Assembly (NCBI GenBank): GCA_959599635.1
Contig: CAUGJN010000008.1
Coordinates: 1 to 30,902 of the forward strand
Source: an uncultured Collinsella sp.
GTDB lineage: Bacteria; Actinomycetota; Coriobacteriia; Coriobacteriales; Coriobacteriaceae
Length of the DNA: 30,902 nucleotides
Reading direction: 5' to 3'
This document shows, piece by piece, positions 22,901 through 29,979 of this stretch (its first letter is position 1; each line of letters opens with the position of its first letter). A model generated the notes under the pieces. That model saw nothing but the letters and a program-made list of their open reading frames with translations, was not told the origin of the DNA and did no database searches. The position numbers and the translations under genes are program-made.

Positions 22901-25237
22901 CTGTTTGCCGTCCTCAATCTTCACCTGCTTTTGCGCGATATGCTTACCCACGGTCAGCCCTAGGCGGCTAAACGCGGAATAGCTCGTCGCTTGGATGTCG
23001 TAGCTCGTCTTGTTAAAGGCGACGATGGTGTACGAACCGGCCTTAAGGCGCGGCGTCTCGGCCTTCATGATAGGCGTGGTGCCATCGTCTTCGTAACCCA
23101 TCAGATAGGTGACACCGTCGGCGACTAGCTTGCCGTCGGACGTACGGAACACCAGCACGCGGTTGGCTCCCTGGTAGTCGCCCTTGGTCGTGACCGTCGC
23201 CGTGCCCCAAGGCTTCAAGTCGATATCGACCTTGCCGGCCGAAGGCTTCACCGTCGCCGTCGCCCCACCCAGCTTGAGGCTGTCTTTGGGCACGAGCGTT
23301 ATCTCCAGATCCTGGTCCGCGTCGGCAATGGCCTGCGACACCACGAGCGCCGTACCCTGGATACGGTAGTCGTTTTCCTTGTCGCCCTTGGCAGGTTTGA
23401 GCGTCTTGCCGCCGCTCTTCACCGTCAGATCGATGTTATCGAGACTATCGAGCTCAATGCGTTCGGTCTTATCCTGGCCCACAATCGGTTCAAGATAGCC
23501 CACGTTGAGCTCAATCGCGCGCGAGGCCGGAATCTTGGTAAAGTCCTCCGCCTTAATCTCTCCGATATTCCATGTGCCCGTCATCTGGTCGCCCGGGCGC
23601 GCCAGCACCATGTCATAGTAACCGCTGAGCGAAATGCGCAGGGTGGCTGCTGTCTTGGAGAGAGCGTCCGCTGTAAAGCTGCCGTCATCGCCAACCGCCA
23701 GCGGCGTGGACTGCCCCGCCTGCACGAGTGTAGCCGTCGCGCTCTGGGGAAGTTTGCCCGTCACCTGGGCCGCCTCGCCCATCCACTCAAACGTGTAGGC
23801 AGGCTTCGAGGAATCGACGGAGTCCTTGCGATCGGCCACGGCATCGGCAAGCTTTTTGACCATCGAGGGGTTGCCAGCCGAATCGGTCGCATAGGCATAG
23901 ATGGTCTGGCCTTCACTAAAGGGAATCGCATACGTTACGCCATCGATTGTCACGCGCTCATTATAGTCGCCCGGATAGCCCGCCTCACCAAACTGAAGAT
24001 CGGGGTTCATCGCGCGCAGGGCAACGGCATTATGGTTCGTCTCGTTTCCGTATCTCGTGTTCTCAAAAGCTCCCCACTCTATCATTTCCACGCTTTTGGG
24101 TAGCACAATCTCTTTGCCGGCAATCGCAGGATCAAGAGAGGCGAACGCGAGCGCCCCGATAGATTTGACACCATCGCCAATCGTCACCGACGACACAAAG
24201 GAGCACCCACAAAATGCATAGTGCCCGATCCGCTCCACCGTGCCCGGCACATTGATCTGCGTAAAGGTGAGTACCGTTGTATCCGAGACATAGAACTGTG
24301 GCACGCCACAATAGGCGAATGCACGATGGTCGATAGTTTTGACCGAAGGCGGCAGCGTTGCCACCACATTGTCGTCAAGTTGTTCACATTCCTTAAAGGC
24401 CTGCTCGGGAATCGTGGTAAAGGCCGCGTTGTTGGGCCAGGTTACCGTTTGGAGCGTCTTGCTTTTGTAGAATGCATAGCTCTTGAGCTCCTCGACCGAA
24501 TCGGGCAGTGCGATCTCTTTGATGCTGCTGCCGCCCAAGCCGCCAACCGAGCGGACATGCGAATTAGGGGCGAAGGTGATCGATGTGAGCGCAGCGTTTC
24601 CCATACCCGTAAGGCTCACGACATTTTTGTCGTCGATGGTCGAGGGCACCTCCAACGTGGTAATGCCCGCGTCGCCATACTCGATAGAAATTTCGTTGGT
24701 GAGGCTATCAATCGAGAAGTAGTACTGCGCGGGGGTCTGCTCGCCGGCCACGTAGCCATCGTCGTATTCGTCCTTTACGCCCGCGGCGCCCTTCGAGGTT
24801 GCCCAGAGTTCAAGTTCCTCGTTCCAGGTCGCCTCGGTGCCGGAAGCCTCCTCTTGCTTTTGCTGCTCGGCGAGCTCCTTGCCCTCGATAAGATCGGTGG
24901 CAAGCGTACCCGCAGGTGTGCTCTCGGTCTGTCCGGCGCCCGTCAGGCCCGCCGCCGATGCAATCTCGGAGGCCGGGGGCGTAGGGATGTCACCGGCCTC
25001 GAGCGCTGTGGGGTCGGCAGCGCCGTCATCGGGCGCGGGGTCGGCGGCATCGGCATCGGGCGCGGGGTCGGCGGGGTCGGCGGCGTCTACTTGGTCGACA
25101 TCCGTCTGCGCAAAGGTGCTATCGGTGGTGAGTGCCTCAGCAAACGCGCCCACAGGCAACGAGCCCGTCACCATAGTGAGGGTCACCGCGGCAATGGTCA
25201 GGCGGCGGCAAAGCGCTCGAACAGTAGTCCACCTCAT
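19970..25237 (-). CDS. N-terminal part of a giant BspA-like LRR surface protein, ended by TAA
   Basis: 1,755 residues from ATG 25237, with AAAGGA upstream. The signal peptide MRWTTVRALCRRLTIAAVTL... ends near AFA-EA (residue 33). An acidic Asp/Ala/Pro-rich repeat (about 50-80) follows, then BspA-type leucine-rich repeats of the LRR_5 kind (about 193-395; KEIALPDSVEELKSYAFYKS, VTIGDGVKSIGALAF). Next come several beta-rich Ig-like and carboxypeptidase-regulatory-like segments, and a long helical region (about 1180-1640) with a Gly/Ala-rich hydrophobic stretch (VGSIMTIAGVLTAGSAG). The frame stops in the middle of a final beta domain, and the missing remainder is encoded directly after the stop. 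An adhesin-like surface role is inferred; binding partners are unknown. Confidence 0.85.
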   Translation of the reverse strand: MRWTTVRALCRRLTIAAVTLTMVTGSLPVGAFAEALTTDSTFAQTDVDQVDAADPADPAPDADAADPAPDDGAADPTALEAGDIPTPPASEIASAAGLTGAGQTESTPAGTLATDLIEGKELAEQQKQEEASGTEATWNEELELWATSKGAAGVKDEYDDGYVAGEQTPAQYYFSIDSLTNEISIEYGDAGITTLEVPSTIDDKNVVSLTGMGNAALTSITFAPNSHVRSVGGLGGSSIKEIALPDSVEELKSYAFYKSKTLQTVTWPNNAAFTTIPEQAFKECEQLDDNVVATLPPSVKTIDHRAFAYCGVPQFYVSDTTVLTFTQINVPGTVERIGHYAFCGCSFVSSVTIGDGVKSIGALAFASLDPAIAGKEIVLPKSVEMIEWGAFENTRYGNETNHNAVALRAMNPDLQFGEAGYPGDYNERVTIDGVTYAIPFSEGQTIYAYATDSAGNPSMVKKLADAVADRKDSVDSSKPAYTFEWMGEAAQVTGKLPQSATATLVQAGQSTPLAVGDDGSFTADALSKTAATLRISLSGYYDMVLARPGDQMTGTWNIGEIKAEDFTKIPASRAIELNVGYLEPIVGQDKTERIELDSLDNIDLTVKSGGKTLKPAKGDKENDYRIQGTALVVSQAIADADQDLEITLVPKDSLKLGGATATVKPSAGKVDIDLKPWGTATVTTKGDYQGANRVLVFRTSDGKLVADGVTYLMGYEDDGTTPIMKAETPRLKAGSYTIVAFNKTSYDIQATSYSAFSRLGLTVGKHIAQKQVKIEDGKQLDVTLDVPTFDVETYRAERGLTAGSVIADSSAVVGVETELRIHYELKDSQTAKIEIPLAKDAVEDVSAGSRDPGDSSRTWWTDATWEGDNLVLDMKEGMGADVFVRFKPKAAGIYAISPLITLGEVTLPLGSTTLEVSGSRIEVDNTDVHSLLGNVAYVYAAPGKSVQLTVGAGASAAKYTGKTNKLGRAKIEYDLPQDTLAAERVTLEARVGSTDVAAAAAEVTARNYVRYVPGASVWNFDVTYRGGTQSLVKDGKDTGKSLWTFHHLPQKKNAYWTFDITLEVGNEEAADTLDLYVDCVDGKTVTIPLTQKSREGTHVRYVAEYVDEGYLKLLDEFNKANDSTYVNCGNFEQIFMPQTYRISNAQLMTMLSFDANASAKKHSAAAEERQQEFSNAVQQWHEYMMDNSFNDVDQAFNDAIDQMVADAFAEEEKGGKEDEAQGGAARKARRAPAAGDGEGDDAGNDEAAQFAAELKAAVGGSSALLTQQGDSYGVNVDKMIFEDAYGTGEDWYQELASAQGANAADAAAIKELVDHASRAEFIAQQAEDLVGQSMGIGQLNQYGSWNDATAAALNKCAGIKASEYNGQSTSGFNDLGQALGSSLSYKAADDDTVKGFKVAAPDGEQTAYIESEFIENSNNNKNQALLFNSIAMQCDILDNLYDNWNVVHSLNNSTIRGWLMAWKRNGDVSAHMKLIRTIRSLKSYKIECEMFGQVFKTDAWKAAGQAFPAATQGIGIFTGIYGVNDASKNWENVNVRMQKVKGEREGYELQHTRLLAKPEKTEDDWKCIYALRDAMEKARAFEDLLYRQLCHDSTDVAVGSIMTIAGVLTAGSAGTVVGAAYDAASTSVGSERAIKLTNAECAYDVACEQVERACQNRITVNWGELTDAEVYNANKDGLISDEKMQSIFEARYRNVAAKAAPDPAGVVYEGLLSNTVEGATVELWSADDAAGTNAVRWDAEEYEQDNPLATGADGA

Positions 25238-25297
25238 GGTCGTTCCTTTCCTGCAAACCAAAAGTCATCCAGCGTAATCGTCGTCCAAAAACAAAGC

Positions 25298-25340
25298 GAA
25301 CGGTAGGTTCATATATACGAACCTACCGTTCTACCTGCGC
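25298..25340. promoter_or_regulatory. Palindrome upstream of the giant surface-protein gene
   Basis: Perfect 13-bp arms GAACGGTAGGTTC (25298-25310) and GAACCTACCGTTC (25319-25331) around an A/T-rich loop, then TACCTGCG. It lies 61-94 bases upstream of the ATG at 25237. A related palindrome stands at 28040-28078. A repressor site or RNA element is possible. Confidence 0.7.
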
Positions 25341-25379
25341 AAACCACCACAAAGGGGACAGGCATCTTTGTGGTGGTTT
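25341..25379. repeat. GGGACAGG hairpin, copy 2
   Basis: Perfect 14-bp arms AAACCACCACAAAG / CTTTGTGGTGGTTT with the loop GGGACAGGCAT. Confidence 0.9.
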
Positions 25380-25400
25380 TGGACTTAGCCGGCCGGTTTG

Positions 25401-25536
25401 TCTCGATCTGTAACAGTTAGAGGCCAAATTCCTCGCTACGTGTTACAGATCGAGACATTAGATTGGCGGCCATTCGGTTCATCTCAATCTGTAACATCTG
25501 GAGCCGTTTTGGGCAGTCTGGTGTTACAGATTGAGA
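25401..25536. repeat. Array of four alternating 15-bp arms (two 55-bp palindromic units)
   Basis: Arms start at 25401, 25441, 25482 and 25522 (steps of 40, 41, 40), with the same TCTCRATCTGTAACA sequence and 15+25+15 unit as 18376-18591. The first unit is nearly identical to 18456-18510, including its 25-base loop. With the hairpin and palindrome above, it fills the 336-bp gap 25238-25573; no gene is present. Confidence 0.92.
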
Positions 25537-25573
25537 TTTTACTGAAGCCGAGAACGAGAGCCGTCACCCAGCC

Positions 25574-27943
25574 CTAATGCTTGCGGCGCTTGGTCGCGGC
25601 GATGCCGGCGGCGGCTACGGTTGCACCGGCGATGCCCAGGGCGGTGACCGTCATCGCGGTGGTATCCCCCGTGGTAGCCAGGACAGCATCGCCCTTCTTG
25701 GCCTGCGTGGTTTTCTCAACCGTCTTGATCGTGGCGGTTGTCGTGGCCGGCTTGGCCGCGGGCTTGGCCTCGGGCTTGGTCTCAGGCTTGACTTCAGGCT
25801 GCGGTGCGGGCTTTTCGGGGTCGACCGGAGCCGGCGTAGCTTCGGGCGTAAACGTCAGATCGGTGTTGAGCCACAGGGTGTAGATCCAACCGCTGTCCTC
25901 ATCGGATACGCTATCCGCGACTTGGTAGCCGCACTCCTGGCCGTTGATCACCAGCTTGGTGTCGGGCGTAAAGTAGAAGCCGCGCGCGGACTTGAGGTAG
26001 ATGCCGTAGCGATAGGTCACGCCAGGCTTAAAGGCGTCGATGTGGTTCGTAATGTTCTGATCCCAGAACTCCTGAGAGTTCACTTCGCTGCCGTCGCTGC
26101 CCGTCCAGAACTCACACTGAGGAAGGGAGTTGGAACCCGTCGGAACATTCGCCGTAAAGACCGGCCTATCGCCCGCCTTGAAGGTGGTCGTGGCGCCGTT
26201 GATCTCGATAACGTCGATGGCCCGCCATTCGTCGATCGGCTGCTCGCACAGCATATTGTCAGCGTTTGGCGCGAAGACGCGGTTGGCGGTCTTTGTGTGG
26301 TGCACCCAATGACCGTTGACGTTCATATTGCAGTCATCGGCCACGGTATTGTCGCCCTTGAGCCTCAGCTCAACGGAGTACATGTAGAACTTGCCCTCTT
26401 CGAAGTGGTCAATCTTCTTCATGCCCGGCGTGTACTTTGCGGGATCGGAATACCAGAAGGCAACGGGCTTGAGCTCCGCAGGGTCGCTGCCATCCATCTC
26501 TCCCCAGCACTCATAGGCGATCTCATACTTATCGGCATCGGCGGCAGGAATCGTCGCGGTCGCACGCGGCGCCTCGCCGGGCGCGTAGTCGGTCTTCACG
26601 TCGTTGACGTTCAGGTTATGGAGGGCTTCGTTTTCCGACGAAGCAGGCATCGTAATTGTTTTAATAGCAGGGACATACAGGAATTCTCCGCTTAGACTCG
26701 ACTTTACGGTTTCCCCGTTTACGGTAACAACGGTTTCATCGCTGAAGGAATATCCGTCTTTTGGCTTCAGCATAAGAGAATACACGTACTCTTTCCCGCT
26801 TTTAAACTTTGTAATAGTCGGCAGGCAACCATGTGAGCCGTTATCGGAATACCAGGCAGCAACGGGTTCGTTGTTTTCAAATTCCTGCCAGCATTCATAA
26901 GCGATTTCGTATTTATCTGCATCGTAGTTAGGGACACCTGCCGTCGCCTGCGGACCAGTATCCAGCTGCCAATTGAAGTTCGTATTCTGAACATTGGCAA
27001 AAGAGATGGATTCCGATTCTGATTCAGCTGCCGGGATAACAAGGCACGCCCTCTCGTAGACATGGGTGCGGGTGTAGTAGTCATCCCGGATCTCGTTAAT
27101 AGTGGGTTTCCCGGTCGCCTCGGTGTCTCCTTTAAAGGCGTCGTCCGGATCACCGATGATGATATTCCCGGGCTCTGTACCCGTATACGTAAGCTTGGAT
27201 CCATCATAGGTGGTCGTCATCTTGGACTTATTCTCCTTGTACTCCGTAAAGTACTTCTGCTCCTCCTTCTGTCTCTGAATCTTGCTGATATCCAGGGTAA
27301 GCGTTGTTTTATTGCTCGCACTGTCATACGCCGCATGGACGATCAAGTCCCCCAGGCCGATAAAAGTCAAAGCGCTACCATCGAGAGCAGACTGGTCTCC
27401 ATCTACAAGGGCAATCCCCTCCACATACTCAATCGTTTCTTCTTTCTTGATGTCGGTGTAATTGTTCCGCACCGTAATATTGACCCTAACGCCGCTGCCG
27501 CCAACAACATCGGTCACACCGCAGGGCATGATGGCGTCATTCGCCGGCGTGGCGGCGTTGTCGCTGGGAGTATTTTGTTCAGCGGGTGCCGCATCGTTGG
27601 ATTCATCGGTGGCGCCAGTCGGGGCCGTCTGCTGAGGCTCAACGGTGGCTTGCGCCGCCGGAGCAGCATCGGTTGCAGGCGCAGTCGAAGCAGCCGGTGC
27701 GGTCGTTGCAGCCGTATCCCCCGCAACCGTCGGCGTCACCGGAGCCGCGGCAACCTCATCCGTCCCAGCGGCGGGATCGGCGCATTCCGTCGCCAGCGCC
27801 ACGCTCGGCAGCAGCAGCTGGCCAACCATAAGCGCGCACGCGCCGGCGCAAGCTATTTTGGCACCCACACAACGCCAGGTACCGTGAACCAGCGAGCAGG
27901 TGGGCTCACGTTGAGCTTGCTTGTCAAAGTGGCTTACGTTCAT
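25574..27943 (-). CDS. LATTG-anchored surface protein with repeated beta domains
   Basis: 789 residues from ATG 27943, with AAGGAGG five bases upstream. The N-terminus carries CSLVHGTWRCVGAKIACAGAC and a hydrophobic core ending LLLPSVALA (cleavage near 51). An Ala/Thr/Pro-rich spacer follows (52-135). The body contains at least two clearly related modules sharing DKYEIAYECW and a W-Y-S-D segment, plus a third more distant one (CEFWTGSDGS...VTYRYGIYLK). A Pro/Lys/Glu spacer, LATTG at 755-759, a hydrophobic span and KRRKH end the protein. No enzymatic motif was recognised, so it is probably a wall-anchored binding protein. The 5' part (about 26640-27480) looks less GC-rich than the rest. The 3' end is very similar in DNA to that of the gene at 18629. 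Confidence 0.88.
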   Translation of the reverse strand: MNVSHFDKQAQREPTCSLVHGTWRCVGAKIACAGACALMVGQLLLPSVALATECADPAAGTDEVAAAPVTPTVAGDTAATTAPAASTAPATDAAPAAQATVEPQQTAPTGATDESNDAAPAEQNTPSDNAATPANDAIMPCGVTDVVGGSGVRVNITVRNNYTDIKKEETIEYVEGIALVDGDQSALDGSALTFIGLGDLIVHAAYDSASNKTTLTLDISKIQRQKEEQKYFTEYKENKSKMTTTYDGSKLTYTGTEPGNIIIGDPDDAFKGDTEATGKPTINEIRDDYYTRTHVYERACLVIPAAESESESISFANVQNTNFNWQLDTGPQATAGVPNYDADKYEIAYECWQEFENNEPVAAWYSDNGSHGCLPTITKFKSGKEYVYSLMLKPKDGYSFSDETVVTVNGETVKSSLSGEFLYVPAIKTITMPASSENEALHNLNVNDVKTDYAPGEAPRATATIPAADADKYEIAYECWGEMDGSDPAELKPVAFWYSDPAKYTPGMKKIDHFEEGKFYMYSVELRLKGDNTVADDCNMNVNGHWVHHTKTANRVFAPNADNMLCEQPIDEWRAIDVIEINGATTTFKAGDRPVFTANVPTGSNSLPQCEFWTGSDGSEVNSQEFWDQNITNHIDAFKPGVTYRYGIYLKSARGFYFTPDTKLVINGQECGYQVADSVSDEDSGWIYTLWLNTDLTFTPEATPAPVDPEKPAPQPEVKPETKPEAKPAAKPATTTATIKTVEKTTQAKKGDAVLATTGDTTAMTVTALGIAGATVAAAGIAATKRRKH

Positions 27944-27969
27944 AACGGCCTCCTTGGTCGATGGGCCAT

Positions 27970-28004
27970 ACCACCACAAAGGCGCCTGTCCCCTTTGCGG
28001 TGGT
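27970..28004. repeat. GGGACAGG hairpin, copy 3 (inverted)
   Basis: Arms CCACCACAAAGG and CCTTTGCGGTGG pair with one mismatch; the loop is the reverse orientation of the other two copies (CCTGTCC on the + strand). It lies between the start of the LATTG gene and a palindrome. Confidence 0.85.
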
Positions 28005-28039
28005 TCTGTACCACCAAGATGTGCCAAATGACTCTATAC

Positions 28040-28078
28040 GCCTAGGTTCGCATCTACGAACCTAGGCATCTACCTGCG
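28040..28078. promoter_or_regulatory. Palindrome upstream of the LATTG protein gene
   Basis: Arms GCCTAGGTTCG (28040-28050) and CGAACCTAGGC (28057-28067) with a 6-base loop, then TACCTGCGG. Core and flank match 25298-25340, but three outer base pairs have changed on both sides together. It lies about 100 bases upstream of the ATG at 27943. Confidence 0.7.
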
Positions 28079-28089
28079 GAAATACAAAG

Positions 28090-28125
28090 AGCCGCCGCGA
28101 GGACATTTGTGCTCACGCGGCGGCT
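28090..28125 (-). terminator. Terminator after the LAATG protein gene
   Basis: Perfect 10-bp stem AGCCGCCGCG / CGCGGCGGCT with a 16-base loop, followed on the minus strand by a T-rich CTTTGTATTT. It lies 23 bases beyond the stop at 28148. Confidence 0.7.
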
Positions 28126-28147
28126 GAAAATGGCTATGAAGCTTGCG

Positions 28148-29764
28148 CTAGCGGTTGCGGCACTTGGACGCGACGATGCCGGCGCCGATGACGGACGCAC
28201 CGGCGATTCCGAGGGCCGCTGCCACCGTCGCGGCGCTATCGCCCGTGGCGGCCAGAACACCGGAAGTGTTTTTGGCTCCGGCAGCAGTCTTGGTCGCAAC
28301 GGTCGTGGTGGTCTTTGCGTCCTTATCTACGGGCTTGAGGTCAGGCTTCTGCTCGGGACTTGGCATGGGATCGGGCTCCGGAGTCGGCTCGGGGTCCGGC
28401 GTCGGCTCCGGCTCCTGCCCGTCTCCAAAATCAATCACTACATCATGGGCGACCTCGGCAGAACCGACGATATCCGTAATAGCAGACGAACCGGCAACAC
28501 CGACGACCTGCCCGTTCTGGGAGCTCGGCCATTTCCCCGTATCAACAACCTTTTTCACATCGCGCACGGCACCATCCGTCGGAGTCGTAATCATCGCGCG
28601 CCCGTGCAAATTGTTCACGCTCAAATCAATCCTCGCGGCACGGAACAGCGTCGCAGTCGCGTCGTTGCAGTTGATCGCATAGATTCCCGCAGTCGCGCCC
28701 GAAGCCTCAATCTTCGATTTGCGAATCTTGATACGAGGCGTTTCCGACCCGGTGTTTGCCTCTGCCATGATTCCAAAACTTTGACTGCGGACGGCATCGA
28801 TGCCGTTTGCAGCAGACAGGCTTCGAGACGTAAGATTCGACTCCTCGACAAGCATCCACACCGCACCGCTTTGCGAACGCGCGCTGATGCCCGCCGAGAG
28901 CGAAGCCGCACTGCCGGCGGAAAGCGCGACATCGGCTCCGTTGACGATTTTCATGAGGGTATTCTTTTTGATACCGACCGTATTGATGCACACGGAAACC
29001 TGCCAGGCATCGGCTGTCTTGATCGACAGGTTGGCGGCATCGATCGTGACGTCGCCCCCGTGCACGGAGACATAATCCGGTTCTTCCTGCTCGCCTTCCT
29101 GAGCAGCGTGTCTACTGGGAAGGTTATCGGCAAAGATACCGTAGGTGCCCACCGTTGGACGCCAAGATCCTTCCGCCGATTTTGCCTCGATTTTGACATC
29201 GGCGCCCTTATCGATCGTCACGCTGCCGGCCGTCGCGCGAATGCCCGTCGCACTGTTCACTGCGCCCGAAGCCGTCACGTTGACGTTGGCGCCGCTGATG
29301 GTCACATCGCCACCCGCATTGCCGTCGCCTTCCGCCGCAATCACATCGGTCTGGGCCGTCGCATTAAGGGTACCGTCGCCGGTAATGGCAAGGTTGCCGT
29401 TCTTGACAGCAATAGCGCTCTGACCGGCATCGGCCGTGATGGTGTTGGTGCCCGCCACATCGATGGTGAGGTTGCCCTGAGCGCTGATGCCGGTACCGTC
29501 GTAGCCGTTGAGCTTCATGTCGTCGGCACCGTCCCAGGACCATGTTCCGGCCTCATCGCCGGCGACCGTGCCCCTGTCGTACTGCGTACCGCCGACGTTG
29601 ACCCAGTCGGCGGCGAGCGCCACGCTCGGCAGTAGCAGCTGGCCGGCCATGAGCACACAGGCCCCCGCGCAGGCGAGTTTTGCGCCCACGCGGCGCCATG
29701 TTCCGTGGGAGAGCGAGCACGCGCGACCGTGGTCGATTGGGTTGTCATGGATTTGCTTTCGCAT
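28148..29764 (-). CDS. LAATG-anchored, beta-helix-like surface protein
   Basis: 538 residues from ATG 29764, with AAGGAGG five bases upstream. The signal peptide has the same CSLxHGTWRxVGAKxACAGAC...LLLPSVALA layout as the neighbouring LATTG protein, with HGTWR at residues 20-24 in both. From about 52 to 430 it consists of repeated short beta strands such as GNLTIDVAGTNTITAD, GNLAITGDGTLNAT, GGDVTISGANVNVTASG and GSVTIDKGADVKIEA, suggesting a parallel beta-helix or carbohydrate-binding fold. A Pro/Glu/Asp spacer (PEPTPDPEPTPEPDP), LAATG at 504, a hydrophobic span and a basic tail with a cysteine (KCRNR) follow; the sorting signal is again exactly 35 residues from the end. The ligand is unknown. 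Confidence 0.87.
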   Translation of the reverse strand: MRKQIHDNPIDHGRACSLSHGTWRRVGAKLACAGACVLMAGQLLLPSVALAADWVNVGGTQYDRGTVAGDEAGTWSWDGADDMKLNGYDGTGISAQGNLTIDVAGTNTITADAGQSAIAVKNGNLAITGDGTLNATAQTDVIAAEGDGNAGGDVTISGANVNVTASGAVNSATGIRATAGSVTIDKGADVKIEAKSAEGSWRPTVGTYGIFADNLPSRHAAQEGEQEEPDYVSVHGGDVTIDAANLSIKTADAWQVSVCINTVGIKKNTLMKIVNGADVALSAGSAASLSAGISARSQSGAVWMLVEESNLTSRSLSAANGIDAVRSQSFGIMAEANTGSETPRIKIRKSKIEASGATAGIYAINCNDATATLFRAARIDLSVNNLHGRAMITTPTDGAVRDVKKVVDTGKWPSSQNGQVVGVAGSSAITDIVGSAEVAHDVVIDFGDGQEPEPTPDPEPTPEPDPMPSPEQKPDLKPVDKDAKTTTTVATKTAAGAKNTSGVLAATGDSAATVAAALGIAGASVIGAGIVASKCRNR

Positions 29765-29792
29765 GTGAGCCTCCTTGTCGTAAGGGGTGCTT

Positions 29793-29811
29793 CTGTAACA
29801 CCATGTTACGG
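29793..29811. promoter_or_regulatory. Short dyad upstream of the LAATG protein gene
   Basis: CTGTAACA and TGTTACGG flank a CCA spacer, 29-47 bases upstream of the ATG at 29764. The core TGTAACA/TGTTAC is shared with the arms of the arrays at 18376 and 25401. It could be an operator; this is inference. Confidence 0.4.
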
Positions 29812-29936
29812 GAAGATAGCCGGATCCCGGGGCACAAATTCTCAAGTGGCGCATCTGCCAGCGCAAAAGGCAACGAGCATGCGATTGCCAAGCGCGCCCC
29901 GCCCCCCCGAAAGGCCCACCCCCTACCGACTTGGTC

Positions 29937-29942
29937 TACAAT
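29937..29942 (+). promoter_or_regulatory. Likely -10 box for the membrane-protein gene
   Basis: TACAAT lies 38 bases upstream of the TTG start at 29980. No good -35 is visible. Confidence 0.35.
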
Positions 29943-29979
29943 CGAGGACACAATCATTCGTCCATCCAAAGGACCGTTC

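Noticed and set aside
21944..22963. 339-codon open frame on the + strand
   Set aside because: It is antisense to the giant surface-protein gene and Arg/His/Leu-rich, with no ribosome site or domain.
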